A stretch of DNA of 64,000 nt from Actinernus sp. WN-2022 (lineage: Eukaryota; Cnidaria; Anthozoa; Actiniaria; Actinernidae), in contig JAOWCC010000577.1 in NCBI GenBank assembly GCA_030867875.1, forward strand, positions 82,255,740-82,319,739, read 5' to 3'. The notes below the pieces were generated by a model that saw only the letters and a list, made by a program, of their open reading frames with translations, was not told the origin of the DNA and ran no database searches. Positions 1 to 12,401 of this stretch are shown piece after piece. The translations under genes and the position numbers were made by a program. Position 1 is the stretch's first letter; each line of letters opens with the position of its first letter.

Positions 1-2901
1 CGGAAGGTATGAAGTTGGTCACAGCCCAAGAAACATGAATGGTATTTACCGCACCTTCAAGTGCTAAATCCTCACAAACCTGAAAAGGTTCGTCGAGTTA
101 ATCTAAATACCAGCATCTAAATACCAAGGTATACCCTTGAACGATCATCTCTTATCCGGACCAGATCGTTTGAACTCATTAGTTGGCATACTAATGCGCT
201 TCCGTCAAGAACTGTTCACTATGTATGTGGATATTGAAGCTATGTTCAATAAAGTTGCTGTTCCTAAAGAGGATCGAACAGTATTGAGTTTCCTATGGAG
301 AGAAACACCTGAGGATAAGACAGATGTCTATCATTACCTTCGACAATTTTTTGGTGCTAAATCTGCTCCAACTTGTTCAAGTTATGCTCTTCGCCGAACA
401 AACCTGGGTAATGAGGAGTCGTTTCCTCTATAATCAAAGGTTGTACAGCGTAACTTTTACATGGACGATTTGTCCAAGTCGGTTCCTTCCCTAGCAGAAG
501 CATGTGAGCTGCAAGCTAATTTAGTGAAGTTACTCTCACTGGGTGGATTCCGACTGTCTAGATGGATTTCCGTTAGCAAATACTTGCTCAAGGGAATTCC
601 TGACGAAGAACGAGATCAGTCAGTGCAAACCATTGGAGAACAATATGCCCTCCCAGCTGAAAGGGCTCTAGGCATCATTTGGGATGTCCAGCATGACACT
701 TTCATCTTCAAGATTAGATCCAAAGAACTGGCGGGCACGCGACGAAAGATTGTAAGTCTTACCGTATCGCTTTTCGATCCAATTGGGTGTCTGGCCCCTT
801 TGTCGTAAGAGCAAAGATGTTCTTGCAGTCTCTGTGGCAGCTTCGTCATGGTTGGGACGACGAGATACCACAAGAGTTCCACCAGGAATGGACAGATTGC
901 CAGAAGGAGCTGGAGAGTTTAGATGAATACTCTGTCCCACGATTCTACCGAGTTATACCATTCATTCCTACCACCATCCAGTTGCATGTCTTTGGAGATG
1001 CCAGCGAGAAAGCGTTTTGTGCTGTCGCATATTCTCGTTTTAAATACCCTAATGGTCAACGACAGTGGACATTTGTAGCAGCTAAGACTCGTATCGCACC
1101 TATCAATGCAAGCCGATGAGCTGAGTGCTAGACTAGCAAATGTGACCCAGAAAGAACATGATTATGCAATATCTACCGTACATTACTGTAGTGGTAGCAG
1201 CGAAGAATTTGGACAGATTCGTGGGGTGTCAAAGCGTCATCTAGCATTCGTCGCAAACAGAATTTCCAAGATTCTAGATACCTCAGAACCAGAACAGTTG
1301 CGTCACTACCACGGTAAACTCAATACCGCTGATGATGGCAGTCGAGGTCTGAAAGCTAAAAATCGGCAGCGTTCGTTGAGTAATGGACCAGCATTTCTCT
1401 CATTAGAAGAAGATCAGAGGCCTGAAGATATACCAAGGACGAAACTTATTCTGATGATGATGAAGAAGAGTTTGCTGAAACTACATTGTCAGTTATCAGT
1501 GCTTATGAGCAGAATTCATGGGCTTATCCAAGTATTCGTCATTTACTAAAGTCTGTCGCATTGCAGCTTATGTTCGTCGTTTTGTCAATGATGAAAGGAA
1601 AACTGGTCCTTTGTAAGAAGAAGGAATTAAATAGGCAAAGTTTATGTTGATCAAGTGCGTGCAGATGGAAGCGTTTACCCCTGAAATCTCCAACCTGAGA
1701 GCTGGCAAACCTGTTGCAACGAAACGTCACTTGAAAACCGTAACTTCATTCTTACACGAAGATCATGTTCTTCGGGTTGGCCGGAGAATTGACAGAGCAT
1801 CAATTGCCCACGATACCAGACATCCGATTATTATTCCTCAAGATCATCACTTGCGTCGTCTTGATCGTGGACTGCCACAAGAAACTTTGTCATGAAGGTA
1901 CTGAACACGTTGGAAATGAACTCAGGATTCAATATTGGATCCCACATTCTCATTCAACAGTGGGAAAAGTCCTTCATAACTGTTCCTACTGCACGAGACG
2001 AAGAGTCAAGCCGCAGACCCTTTAATGGCTAGCCTACCCAGAGATCGGTTGGAAGTGGCCCCACCTTTCTCAAACGTTGTCGTCGACTATTTTGGACCAC
2101 TCCTTGTGAAACACCTCCGCAAGCAAAGTTACAAGAGCAGTGCACCTTGAGTTCGCAAGGTCATTAGAGGCAGATGCATTTACCAATGCTTAGAGAAGTT
2201 TTATAGCAAGACGAGTTCCCATTTTGTGGGTGCTGATCGGGAGCTCAAGCAAAACCTGGATGAGTGGAATCAATCGCAGATCTGCGAGGTCCTCGCTCAG
2301 AAGGAGATCCAATGGCATTTCAACCCTCCAGCTTCCCTTCGCTTTGGTGGTATCTGGGAACGTTTAGTTCGGTCAAGCAAGAAAGCGCTCAAAGTTGTGC
2401 TCCATGATCAAGTGGTTACAAATGATGTTTTGGAAACTTCTATGGCAGAAACTGAAGCACTCATCAACAGTAGACTTCTCACATAAGTCAGCTCCAATGC
2501 TAATGACTTGGAAGCTATTATGCCAAACCACGTTTTGCTTTCAAGGGAAAATCCAGTTTTACCATTGGGTGTGTTTGCAGACAAATAAATATTTTGCAAG
2601 AAACAGTGTAGAAAAAACACAAGTTATAGTCAATCAAGTATATAAACGATGCTTGAAGGAGTATCTTCCCGCGCCAATTGAGAAAAAGAAATGGAATCTA
2701 CAAGTGCGCAACGTCAAGGTTGGAGACGTAGTTCTGATTGTCGATGAGAAGAGTTACAGAGGAGATTGGCCTCTTGGACGCATTACAAGGATCTTTCATG
2801 GGAAATACGACAGAGGTCGTGTGTGTGAAGTGAAAACAAAGGCAGGATTCTACAAGAAGTCAGTCGCGAAATTAGCGCTGTTGGAGTGTTCGACGGTCTA
2901 G
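1..2901 (+). pseudogene. BEL/Pao-type LTR retrotransposon pol remnant
   Basis: Successive short open stretches in different frames follow the domain order of a BEL/Pao polyprotein. The reverse transcriptase palm is at about 200-800, with a YMDD-like box starting near 461 followed by DLSKSVPS. An RNase H-like segment is at about 950-1120. An integrase zinc region is at about 1900-2030 (HVGNELRIQYW, then C-x2-C). A DDE core fragment is at about 2080-2480 (VVDYFGP; FGGIWERLVRSSKK). A C-terminal DNA-binding tail is at about 2700-2900 (VGDVVLIVDE). Frameshifts and stops separate the domains, so it cannot encode a full enzyme. The 5' part lies outside the window. BEL/Pao is preferred over Gypsy because of the FGGxWERLVRSxK box and the order of the parts. 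It probably sits in an intron of, or beside, the kinase gene. Confidence 0.82.
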
Positions 2902-3951
2902 ACTTATAAGAGACACTAGATTATATTTTTCTCAGTTGGGTAACCTGTGTATTTGGCCGAGTTAGCCTGGGTTCCCATGTGGATTGTAATTGAAGTAGCT
3001 GGTCGCCATCTTGGATTAAAAAACCTGGGTTTTATATGGTTTTGGTGTATTCAATTACATTTGGTGTCTCAACTACATACAGTATAGTGATACCATTTGG
3101 TCTCTCGATCACCTAAGTTCCGTATCGTAATCTGAACATTTCCCACTATCTTGTTCGAGTTAGCGGTTAAAAAAACGTCAAGTTCAATTCACGCAAATTA
3201 AGTGTCGTTCGAATACTCAGTGTTAACTTGAAATCAACTCAGTTTGCAGTATTATCTATCATTTCGTCTGTTATTCGACGCTTATCAATAAAGGGAAAGA
3301 TATACAAGTAATTATAAATTGGTTATGTTGTTCGCAGTTCAAGTGTTCGCATGTTCGCAGTTCAGCAATTTCTAGTTAATTCTGGTGGTTAAATGTGCTA
3401 TTCTCAAGACGAAGATCGCTTGCCATATGTACTGTATTCCAATCCTTTACCAATGAAACGCTTGGGATCATGAATCCTAAGAATCTGGTTTTGGATTAAA
3501 ACATTAATCTGACTATAGATTCGACGGATTCCGAATCCGTTTTTGGATGCTAGTAATTGAACGCAAAATTCCTTTTTGGATTCAAATATCCGCAGCCTCA
3601 GTTTCAGGTACAGCAAATCTACCGCTAACTTCGAAAGGGTTTCTATCTCACACACCGGCACGGCCAATCAGGTATCACATCTCATTAATCTCATTCAGCT
3701 AGCCAATCATAGATAATGTTACTGTAGCTTCCTAAAATAAAAATTGCAATGGTATTTTTGGAATAAAGCGAAAGAACAAAGTCATTTATAATATAACATT
3801 TATAGACCAAGCTTGTTCATTGTTTTGTGTGTATGGACCTCGCCCTTCGGCCTCCGTCCATACACTCACAAAAAAAGAACTCGCGTAATATCCCCCCATC
3901 GAGACCGAAAAAGCTTGGCCACTATATATAACAAGTATTTTCAATTCACAG
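2902..3951. other. Non-coding flank: retrotransposon 3' region, then intron
   Basis: No credible exon was seen. The first 300-450 bases follow the retrotransposon pol directly and probably hold its 3' untranslated region or LTR, but no paired LTR is available in the window to define its edges. A short inverted repeat lies at 3829-3838 and 3856-3865 (GTGTATGGAC / GTCCATACAC) around a CG-rich loop. The last bases form the branch and acceptor region of the kinase exon at 3952. Confidence 0.5.
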
Positions 3952-3992
3952 TTGGTCGTTTGGTGTGGTGCTGTGGGAGATTCTGACTATGG
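3952..3992 (+). CDS. Tyrosine kinase exon (subdomain IX)
   Basis: This 41-base exon lies between a CACAG acceptor and a GGTAAG donor. It reads W-S-F-G-V-V-L-W-E-I-L-T-M-G, the subdomain IX helix of protein tyrosine kinases just after the activation segment. It begins at the third base of a codon and ends with one base of a glycine codon, which matches the next exon at 4372 in phase. The catalytic loop and DFG exons are not in the window, so the rest of the gene lies upstream, possibly beyond the BEL/Pao insertion. By family knowledge this region supports substrate binding in receptor tyrosine kinases. Confidence 0.88.
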
Positions 3993-4371
3993 GTAAGTTT
4001 ATTTAATATAATTTAGTATGTAATAACTGGTACATCTTTTTTGTACCATTCTAGAGGAAAATATTTCACTTTTTTATGTAAAGTTAAGTGCTGCGTTAGC
4101 ACTTTTGATTCTTTGTTGCTGCTATCCGATAGATGTTGGACATTTTGTAAGACATAATGTTCCCAATTGAGGGTCAAACAACTATTGGAGTTTTACAGAA
4201 CGTCCACTTCATTAAATGTAATCCTGCCTAAACTTACTGAGAGGACTTAAGCTTGAGTCAGCTTTCCTGATCCATAAACCCCTCCTCTTGACTTTTTCTT
4301 CAAAAATTGCATTGCATTTCATATCTTCTCTTCATCTTGATCGTGTTAACACAAGAATTACTCTTGATCAG

Positions 4372-4468
4372 GAGGTGCTCCGTACGCCTCAATGGACAAC
4401 ATCGACGTGTTACGTCATATCAAGAATGGATACCGATTGGAGAAACCTAACCTCTGCATTGACGAAAT
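4372..4468 (+). CDS. Tyrosine kinase exon (subdomain X)
   Basis: The 97-base exon follows a GATCAG acceptor and ends at AT|GTTAGT. With the last base of the preceding exon it reads G-G-A-P-Y-A-S-M-D-N-I, then a segment ending GYRLEKPNLCIDEM. This is the classical subdomain X signature of receptor tyrosine kinases (GGxPY, GxRxxxPxxC). The phases agree on both sides (phase 1 in, phase 2 out), which strongly supports splicing to 3992 and to 6402. The intron upstream is about 380 bases. Confidence 0.88.
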
Positions 4469-6401
4469 GTTAGTACAAATTATGAAATTGTATGTGCTTT
4501 AAATAGTTATCGTAAAGAAAAGTTACCATTCCAGTAGCAAACAATTCTAATCATGCTGTCTCTTGATCATCAGAGCTTTGGCAAAACGTGCACGTGGCAG
4601 ACCCAACATGTGTTCTGTATTTCTCTCAATTGTTTAAGCTATTTTGATACAAAATAATGTTACGGAAAATAATGATCAAATTTGATTAATCTTTGCCCAT
4701 ACATACGAAGACTTGATTAAAATGATTTGCTATTATTTGACCACGGTCAATACGCCTTTGTGCTCTGGACCGGCATAGAACTTCATGTAACAAAGTTGAT
4801 AATGTACCGATGGTAACAGTTTCAAATAAGCTACAGAGAGCAAACCCATAAATATAAGGTATGACAGATAAAACCGACTGTTAAAAGAAACAAAAACAGA
4901 GTGTTGAGCTACCAAATTCTCGGCCGCATGGATGGATAAGTGATGACGAACATTTTCGCATTGAGTTTTATTACCCTGATGAAGTAAAGCGGCGAAACTT
5001 TTTGCCGAGAGTCAAGACAATGAAAATATAAAAGAGCAAGGCACAAAAGTTAGGACAGAGAGTTTGAGAAGTCAGTGAAAGTCCTAGCGGTGATCATAAA
5101 GCGAATATCAAAGCTGTTTTGGAATGGAACTTACAAATCTACCACTACCACAGTACCAGAGAGAAACAACAAAGACATGAACTGAAGCTCAAGTACCTAC
5201 AGTGCTCAGCAGATGTTGACTTCGATGTCTAAATAAATAAATCCAGAGTGAGTGAAATCCGAGACTGGAGAGCGGAGTGGCCGCAAACACGGATCAAGCA
5301 ATGTTATTGTAAACTTGTAGGTTGATCCTCGGAAATTCTTGACTTCAGAAATATCAAAATAAATCCATCAAACTCGACAATTTTTGTTTGATTCTTCTCT
5401 TTCATTTCGCGTCACTAAACCGAAAAAGGCGGGAAACTGCACGGAATAATCCTGGTAACCGGAAGTGACCAAACATTCTAAACAACATGATAAGTAAATG
5501 AATCATGCACACACACAAAACGATACCAATATTCCTCCATCCAGACCGAACAAGCTGGTCAATAACCTCTATATCACAGTTCTGGTTTTTGTAACGTTTC
5601 GTTAGAGATGTTTTATCCAGAACGTATTTTAGAAACATTCAGGTTTTATCAGTGCCTTGCCAAATAGACCTTTTGCGGGAAACGATCACTTGCTGATATG
5701 TCACTTCAATGTAACGAATGAATTGAGCTCGTGATCCCATCGGAAAGGCTTTATGTGAAACATAGCATTTGCAAAGAGTTTGTTTTTCTATTAACACTAA
5801 CGATCTCGTAAAAGTGCCTTTAAATCAATGAAGTCAGATATGGTTTGCCACCCAGTACAACCACGTAATTGAATCCTGCAAAAAGCTATTAGAGAGAAAA
5901 TGTGGGTACATGTTCAATCGCATTGTTAACCTTTAATAAGGGCCCGCTCTATAAAAGGGCCTTTCAGGCATGTTCACACCTTCAGCTGTAACTCGGCCTT
6001 TGTCATGTGAGCACCTCTGTTCAGAGCTCCGATATTTGTTATCGCGCAAAATTCAAATTGAACAATTGCTGTTTAAACGGTCAAAAATTAACTAAAGCCG
6101 GTTTGAAAATGGTTCTAAAACATTATCGACAGACAACACCAAGTGAATAACTTCCTTTTTCTGGCTTATTTTGATTTTAGTCTCAGCAATTTAGTATGAG
6201 TATAGCAGAAAAAACGAAAAGCTTTGATTACTTGCTTTACTGTTCTGAATTTGGATTTTAAAATTTGAATCCCAAAGGGCGTGTAAGGGCAGGAGCATTC
6301 CCTTTTATAGTGAGCGCCATTGTTTAAAAGAAAGATTTCGAAAACAGCTTTCCTTGAATATTGGTATTTCATGATCGTTTTCTTTATATATCTATACGTA
6401 G
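4469..6401 (+). other. Intron of the tyrosine kinase gene
   Basis: A 1.9-kb intron bounded by GT (4469) and an ACGTAG acceptor (6396-6401). No exon, RNA gene or recognisable transposon was seen in it. Several AT-rich stretches are present. Confidence 0.7.
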
Positions 6402-6618
6402 CTATGACATTATGATGGAGTGCTGGAAGAAGGATCCCATCAAGAGACCAATCTTCTCTGATCTGAAAAGCAGACTGGACGACATTCTGATGCGTCTCGG
6501 TGAATACACTGACCTGAACATAGGAGTCATCGATGAGAAGAACCCGATCTACAACATTCCTGATGTCGTCGCTGAAGACCCGGATGACAAGACGGCCGAG
6601 ATCATTGTCGATATCTAA
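6402..6618 (+). CDS. Terminal exon of a receptor-type tyrosine kinase
   Basis: The exon completes an ATC codon with the previous exon and reads Y-D-I-M-M-E-C-W-K-K-D-P, then KRPIFSDL. This is kinase subdomain XI, with the invariant arginine of the RP motif. A C-terminal tail of about 50 residues ends at TAA 6616-6618. The tail contains NPIYNIPD, a possible phosphotyrosine docking site, and a very acidic end (VVAEDPDDK). Such a short tail after the C-lobe is typical of receptor tyrosine kinases. The subfamily cannot be told from the C-lobe alone. Codon use and open frame look functional. No polyadenylation signal was pinned down, although an ATAAAAT stretch lies at about 6690. Confidence 0.9.
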
Positions 6619-6906
6619 AATGAAATGCATATGAGCAAGGGTTGTCACGTGATCAGTAGCACATGTGTAAGGAACACGATGTCTTTAGCATAAAATAACC
6701 AGTTGCTATTTATTTTGTACTCCCTTTCATAAATTGTCTCGTAAGGCTGCGTTTCATAAATTTGTATTGATAAAGTGTTTGAAAAATACGTACTTACTAA
6801 AAAAGAGAAATAATGAAATACTTATTTGTGTAAATAAGCATATTGGCCGTAAATTGTTGCTACTGATTTGTATCATAATATAATCACCCAAAACATGGAC
6901 TTTGTC

Positions 6907-7581
6907 TAGCCTCCTCCGCAAGCAACTCTTATATGAGTCAGATCCGGCTTCCAAGCGGCGAAGCCGCGAGGGGACTGGGGAGGGAGAGAAGGAGAAAGAG
7001 TTGCCTGCCAAATTTGAACATAATTTCTGCGCACTGCGCATATCATTAGACGCATAACAAAAAAATACTCACTAGGGTGGGACAACAGCGAAAATAATAG
7101 CGTCCTGCACTCGATCGGTTTTCTAGCTTTCCTTGGGATGTTTGACTTAATAGGTTTGAGTGACTGAACGGCTAGCCCTAGGTTTCACATCGGCTAATTT
7201 TGCTTTAAATTCTTCAAGTTCAGCGCTTTCCTTTTCTGTCTGCTGTTTTCTGGACTTCACATCTTTCAGAACGCTCTTGTAACCTTTACTCAGTACTGGG
7301 ATCTTGGAACACGTTTATACTTTAATTTTATATTGATGAGCGCAATAATTCCCTTGGGTAGAGGGGTACAGGACAAGGTCCATATGGTACAGGAGTCGGT
7401 CCGTACACCTCGATATTTGGCAGGCATATCCTTTTTTTTTCTTCCCCTGCCCCTCCCCCCTCATTTGTTTCATTCTCAGACCCTTGCTCGTCTCTCTAAT
7501 ACCACAGGAAGCCCGGTTTCACATTTTTATTTTTCTCGATTTATTTCGATTTTTATTAGGAGTTGCCTGCGGAGGAGGCTA
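6907..7581. mobile_element. MULE-like non-autonomous DNA transposon
   Basis: Terminal inverted repeats begin TAGCCTCCTCCGCA and end TGCGGAGGAGGCTA. The element is flanked by a perfect 9-bp direct repeat GACTTTGTC (6898-6906 and 7582-7590). A 9-bp duplication is the hallmark of the Mutator/MULE superfamily. The 675-bp interior has no transposase frame; it holds a pyrimidine-rich stretch and short junk frames. Confidence 0.85.
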
Positions 7582-8456
7582 GACTTTGTCTATGGATACG
7601 TTCATTCGATTCTATTTAATTAATATTAATAATTAGCTACCATTAAAAGTATTATAATCTCTTAAAGTATTCAATGCGTTGATCACAGAATGCTTTTATA
7701 AGCCTTTAGTGGTAAAGATTAGGAGAAAAAAGGAAACAATTAGTATACGTTTGTCTGTCATTAATGAAGTGCGTGTTGTTCGAACAAACAACACATCGTG
7801 CAACGCTAGCTGGTAACTTTTAGACCCTTACCTTTTATTAGGCCCTTACTTTTTATTAGACTTAAACGGCCAAGCACCCGTACTATAAAAGGGCGCCCTC
7901 AACCAGGTTGAAACACCTTCATTTGTCACTTAGAATTTGTCAAGTTAACATCTCTGTTCAAAGCTCTGCAACATATGATTTTCCGCCTGAGCGATCTTTG
8001 ACATTTGGTATCGGAATCAAGAAATCAAGAACGATCAAATCGTTTAGCCGATATAGAATACTAGATAGGAAAACAAAAAGCTCACATAGCGTGATGTTAC
8101 TCTTTGCTAACTAACTAAATTTTACTTGGAGTAAGCACATAATTAAGTTCCATTTTTCTGCAAAGAGAAGCCCATTTTCTTATGTGTTTATTGTCGGATT
8201 TGCATCGAATACTGCAGGGTGATTGTAATCACGAAAGCAACTTTAAAAGTATGTTACTGAGACTTAGCATTAGCCGATTCAACACAATCTAAATTAAATC
8301 TAAAGGAATCCAATAAAGGTAATAATTAAACCTTGAGTGGATGTTACTATCTACAGCTTACGGGATCAGAAGATGACTGGATGGCATGTCAGTCATATTC
8401 AATCAGCGTGCGTGTGAGGGTGGTTTGAATATCAAATACTCTGAAAACCTCCTTAA
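7582..8456. other. Intergenic, no gene seen
   Basis: AT-rich sequence without a supported exon or RNA gene. An imperfect short duplication (GGCCCTTAC-type units) lies near 7830-7860. Confidence 0.5.
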
Positions 8457-9469
8457 CCCTTTCAGGCCCGAGTTTTTGGAACCAATTTTTAGCTATTTCT
8501 AGGCCGAAAAGAACCCTCCCCCCCTAAGTAAACTACAGTCATTGTTTCCATGGAATTTTCAACTGACCTATAATACTGGGGGCTCAAAGTTTTTAGACGG
8601 CCATTTTGAAAGCAGTTGTAGATTACAAGGGAGCTGGCAGGAAGTTTGTTTGGAGGAATACAAAGAATTTCAGGCTTTTTAAAGCCTTTTTCACCATTTA
8701 TAGAGTGCTGGAGGACATCATTAAGTCTGATGAGAGCTTCAATCAGCACTTTCTCAAAGAAGCGAGTCTGTGCCAGTTTATCGTGACAGAGAAAGAGCCT
8801 CATTTCCCACTCGTGAATGGGCCAGGACGTCTTTTGTCACTTTAGCGTGGGCTTTATAAATGGGGGTCTGGAGCCACCTATCATAGCTTCTTTGGAATAT
8901 TGGACAACATTTACTTGCCATTGATTCCAATATGAAGGTATTAGGTCGAAATGGCTTTAGACTTAGTATATATTTTGAAGAATGAAGATGGGAGAAGGGC
9001 CATGTCGCTGTTTGGTAGGATTTCCCGGCATGCTTTGCGGTCGTTATGGATGAATTCAGCTTGTTGTGAAGTGCTTGTGGACAGAATGGCTTGGTTCTGT
9101 GCAAGTTTAGGTGTTGGGAGACAGAAAGTGAGGTTAGTGCAACCATGAAACTCTAAATGTTATGTGAAATAAGCATTTTGGAGAGAAAATGTAGAATCTG
9201 AGGAGAAATAATTATTTTTGGAAGTGCTATTTTAGTCTTTTTTTCTGAAATGAAATAATGTAACCTGTAGTTAACTTATGCAAAGAAAGGAGGATTTAGA
9301 TGAAATTATTCTTTGTTGACATGCCCAATGCAGTTCACTAGGATCACTTGTCTATACATTATGGTTTGTGGGAATCTCAGGGCCTAGCTCTTTAAACTTT
9401 GTCAGACTGAAACTCCCAAATCAAGTAACCAGTAAAATACGGAAAATTCCGTTTGTGGGCGTGAAAGGG
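8457..9469. mobile_element. piggyBac-type element at TTAA (non-autonomous)
   Basis: The ends are CCCTTTCAGGCCC and GGGCGTGAAAGGG, and both flanks are TTAA (8453-8456, 9470-9473). Insertion at TTAA with CCC-initial inverted repeats is characteristic of piggyBac. The 1,013-bp body has a 79-codon + strand frame at 8606-8845 (AVVDYKGAGRKFVW...) that may be a transposase remnant, but no catalytic motif was recognised. A related element lies at 55202-56195. Confidence 0.82.
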
Positions 9470-10040
9470 TTAAATCAACGTGGAGCACATAGCTATAGCG
9501 GATGCTAGCGACTTAGAAAACAATAGCTAGAGCGAGAAGTGGCCACAGCTTGAGATTTCCATACACTTTCGCAAAGCGTCCAATTACGAACTGAAATAAT
9601 TAATACATGACCTTAACAATAAAATGGAATATAATAGTTGTGCTCCAATTTTGAACATGGAAACCACAAAGCGACGCCATTTTGGAGGCAATTTGGACAT
9701 TTTCGCGAACCGACTACTATTGGTCAAAAACTGGCGCTAGAAATTGAAAGGAAGCCTCGACAAGTACTGACAAATGTACTAGCAGTCACTGTAAAGTTTA
9801 ACAAGGCCACCATCTAATTCAAGTCTTTGTGGTTTCTCGACCTCTAAAACTCTTGCTGATTCTTACAGGCATCAAATGTTCATTCATTTTGTTCTGCTAT
9901 AGAGTGGTTTTCAACTACATGAGTGTCGAAACGTCAGTTTGGTGATCGTTGCTTTCGAATTTGATTGGTTAGTTATCCATGATTGTGTTTACCTTGCCTC
10001 GTGATAGGCTGAAGTAAAACCAATCGGCCGTGAGAGGTTT
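9470..10040. other. Intergenic, nothing recognised
   Basis: No coding or structured feature could be supported here. Confidence 0.4.
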
Positions 10041-10044
10041 CTTG

Positions 10045-10780
10045 TTTGTTTACCTTGAGAGTTGAATATTGCTTGGGTCATCATAAATTATTCTGTGCTG
10101 ACGAGCGACAGTGTTGCTCTAGCTCACAGTTCAGGAGTTCAGATGTCTTCAGACTTCGATAGAGGATAGTAACCCATAACTGCTCAACCACAGTATATAT
10201 ATTTGCTAGTAAATCGCTATATTTCGCTATAAATCAACTATTCAGTATACCAGTATAACGCGAACGCAGTACACAGAGAGATCGTACGAGATAGTGTTGG
10301 CCTACCGATCACGGTGTTTGCGCTGGTATCTATTATGACCGAGAGTAAAATGAAATTATCTTTGACCATTATGTACAGCCTGCGCAGATTACTCACATTA
10401 TAATCATACACAATAATCCACAATAAAAGACCAAAGTAGATTGAAGTTTACCTTGAGAGCAGTTGAACATAATTTGGCATTGCCTGGCTCATCATAATTC
10501 TTGGGTAATTCTGTGCTGTGAAGTGACAGTGAGTCTGTATTCTGGCTTAATTCATGTTGGCGAGTGACAGTGTTGCTTTCACAGTTCAGGAGTTCAGATA
10601 TCTTAAGACTTCGATGGTTGAGCAAGGCTGTATAGTATAACACAGCCACAGACACAGGTATCGATAAGAGATCTTCCTAAAAGCCAGCCAAAAATACGGT
10701 CAAAATTTAATTTTGTGTTGGCCTACCGATTACGGTAGTATGGTATGTATTATGACCGAGAGTAAAATGAAATGCGATGA
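10045..10780. repeat. Direct duplication, two diverged units
   Basis: Two units of about 320-350 bases share blocks in the same order. The first block is CCTTGAGAG...GTTGAA (10051; 10450). The second is GTGACAGTGTTGCT...CAGTTCAGGAGTTCAGAT (about 10105; about 10565). The third is GTGTTGGCCTACCGAT...ATTATGACCGAGAG (10293; 10713). No open frame is conserved. They could be the LTR pair of a very short element or a simple tandem duplication. Confidence 0.65.
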
Positions 10781-11059
10781 AATGTGGCATAAAACCTACG
10801 AAACGTACCTTAAAGTCAAACAAGACACTGTTCAGTTTCACTTTTCCTCTCAGCTTTGCTCTTGAATTGAAGTTGAGTTTGGCTTTGTTAAAGACTTCTT
10901 ATTCAGTTGTATGGTATTGTGCAGTATATTTGGGTATACCAATCCACAGAGATTCAAATAACAAAGCCTTGACGGAAGTGAAGCTTAAACGAGAAATATT
11001 AGCTTTGATCATGCAGCCCCTTCAGGTCGTCGTGTCGTATATAAATCACTGGCCATCTG

Positions 11060-11407
11060 GGTAAAAAACGCGGTCCTTCGGCTCCGACAAGAGCGCCAGT
11101 TGAAATATCTAAGCCTGTTGGAAGGCTTTCGCACGAGTGAAGTTAAATAAAACAGTAAACTGCTTACATTTGAGAGATGGGACTCCAAATTTGAGAGAAA
11201 TTTCCTCGCGGGCCCAACATCTTGATTTTACTGTATTAAATTATGTAAATAAATTAACCTGACGATTGTTGCGTGACCAGCACAGTGCAATCTGATTGGT
11301 AGTTAACTTGAAATTTAACGCATGCGCAGAAATGTTGCTGCATGAAACAAACAAAATAAATAACGGCCTGCAGATTAAGACTCGTGCCTGCCACAGGCAG
11401 CCCGAGT
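11060..11407 (-). repeat. Hairpin-headed interspersed repeat, copy 1
   Basis: One of three copies of a 250-350-bp family. Each has a compact stem-loop at one end (here 11380-11407, ACTCGTGCCTGCC / GGCAGCCCGAGT). This is followed by a stretch containing GCGCATGC, CACTGTGC(T)GGTCACG, GTTAATTTATTTACA and AAGCCTTCCAACAGGC. This copy is in reverse orientation relative to 37986 and 50559. Confidence 0.75.
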
Positions 11408-12401
11408 AATTACAGAACAGCCTCTATGGGTCTTCATTTTAAATTGGATAACATAACAGTGGCAGACAATCATGTTCCTCATGTTGTGATTTCTCGAACG
11501 TGCTATGCAGTGCAAAGGTCATGATGAAATACACTGCTTTGCATTTGCGTTTTGCGCATGTGCTAGTGACGTACTTACTTGCATGAACGCCGTTCTGAAA
11601 CGTGATTGGCTGATTTTCTAGAAGCGGCAAATTCAAATGTGTACCACATCGATTGAAGATCTAGTTCAATAGACTAGGTTTCAGATGATCTGTTCTGCGA
11701 ACTTTTCCTATAAGCGGGGATGGCTTAGCGTAACAGCTTCGCCGAGTAAGGAAAAAAGGAGACTGTCGTTCAGCCTGCTTGTTGCTGAACACAGGCCAAA
11801 TATGTGGCCGTCTCTACCGGTCCCTGCATGGTGAACTTTGGAGCATGGGGTAGGACTGGGCTTTTTTTAGCCCGAATAAGTAATTTATGTTACTTTTTCA
11901 GAGGACATCTCTAATGGCTACCTGTCCCAGCCGACTACACCACAAGGGAGGGACGTCAACAATCATCTCACGGGTTCCGCTATACAATCTCGGTTGCGAT
12001 TGTATTTGAAAGAAGCGGGAGTCGACGCAGGTGAAACTTTACACAGTTTCAGAGGTGGCGCAGCTATCACACTAGCCTTATCAGGGAGTCAGCTAGCCGA
12101 AATAATGAGTCATGTTTGTTGGGGCAACACACTGACTGGCTCTTAATATTTAAGCTCGCTCAAGTGCTGCGTCCTGGATGCCCCTCTGAATTATTAATTG
12201 TCGGCTGATGATTCCCTCACTCGTTCGTCCACTTCCTGCTACTCAGACTTTAAACAATTTAAGGCACTTCCCTTCGCGAACCCCTCTTTAGTTAAGTTTG
12301 GGGGTTGTGTTTGTGTCTAGGTGGCCGGCTTAGGTAATGGAGGGGTCAGCTTATTAAGTATGGGTGTATCGCTGGGGGTTTGGGGTTTAGACCGTATAAC
12401 T
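11408..12401. other. Intergenic; possible decayed recombinase fragment
   Basis: Around 11900-12150 a + strand stretch reads like a C-terminal tyrosine-recombinase segment: SRLRLYLKEAGV, then a stretch containing ETLHSFRGG. H-x-x-R is the active-site pattern of phage-integrase or Crypton/DIRS recombinases. It is short and interrupted. No other gene was seen. Confidence 0.4.
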
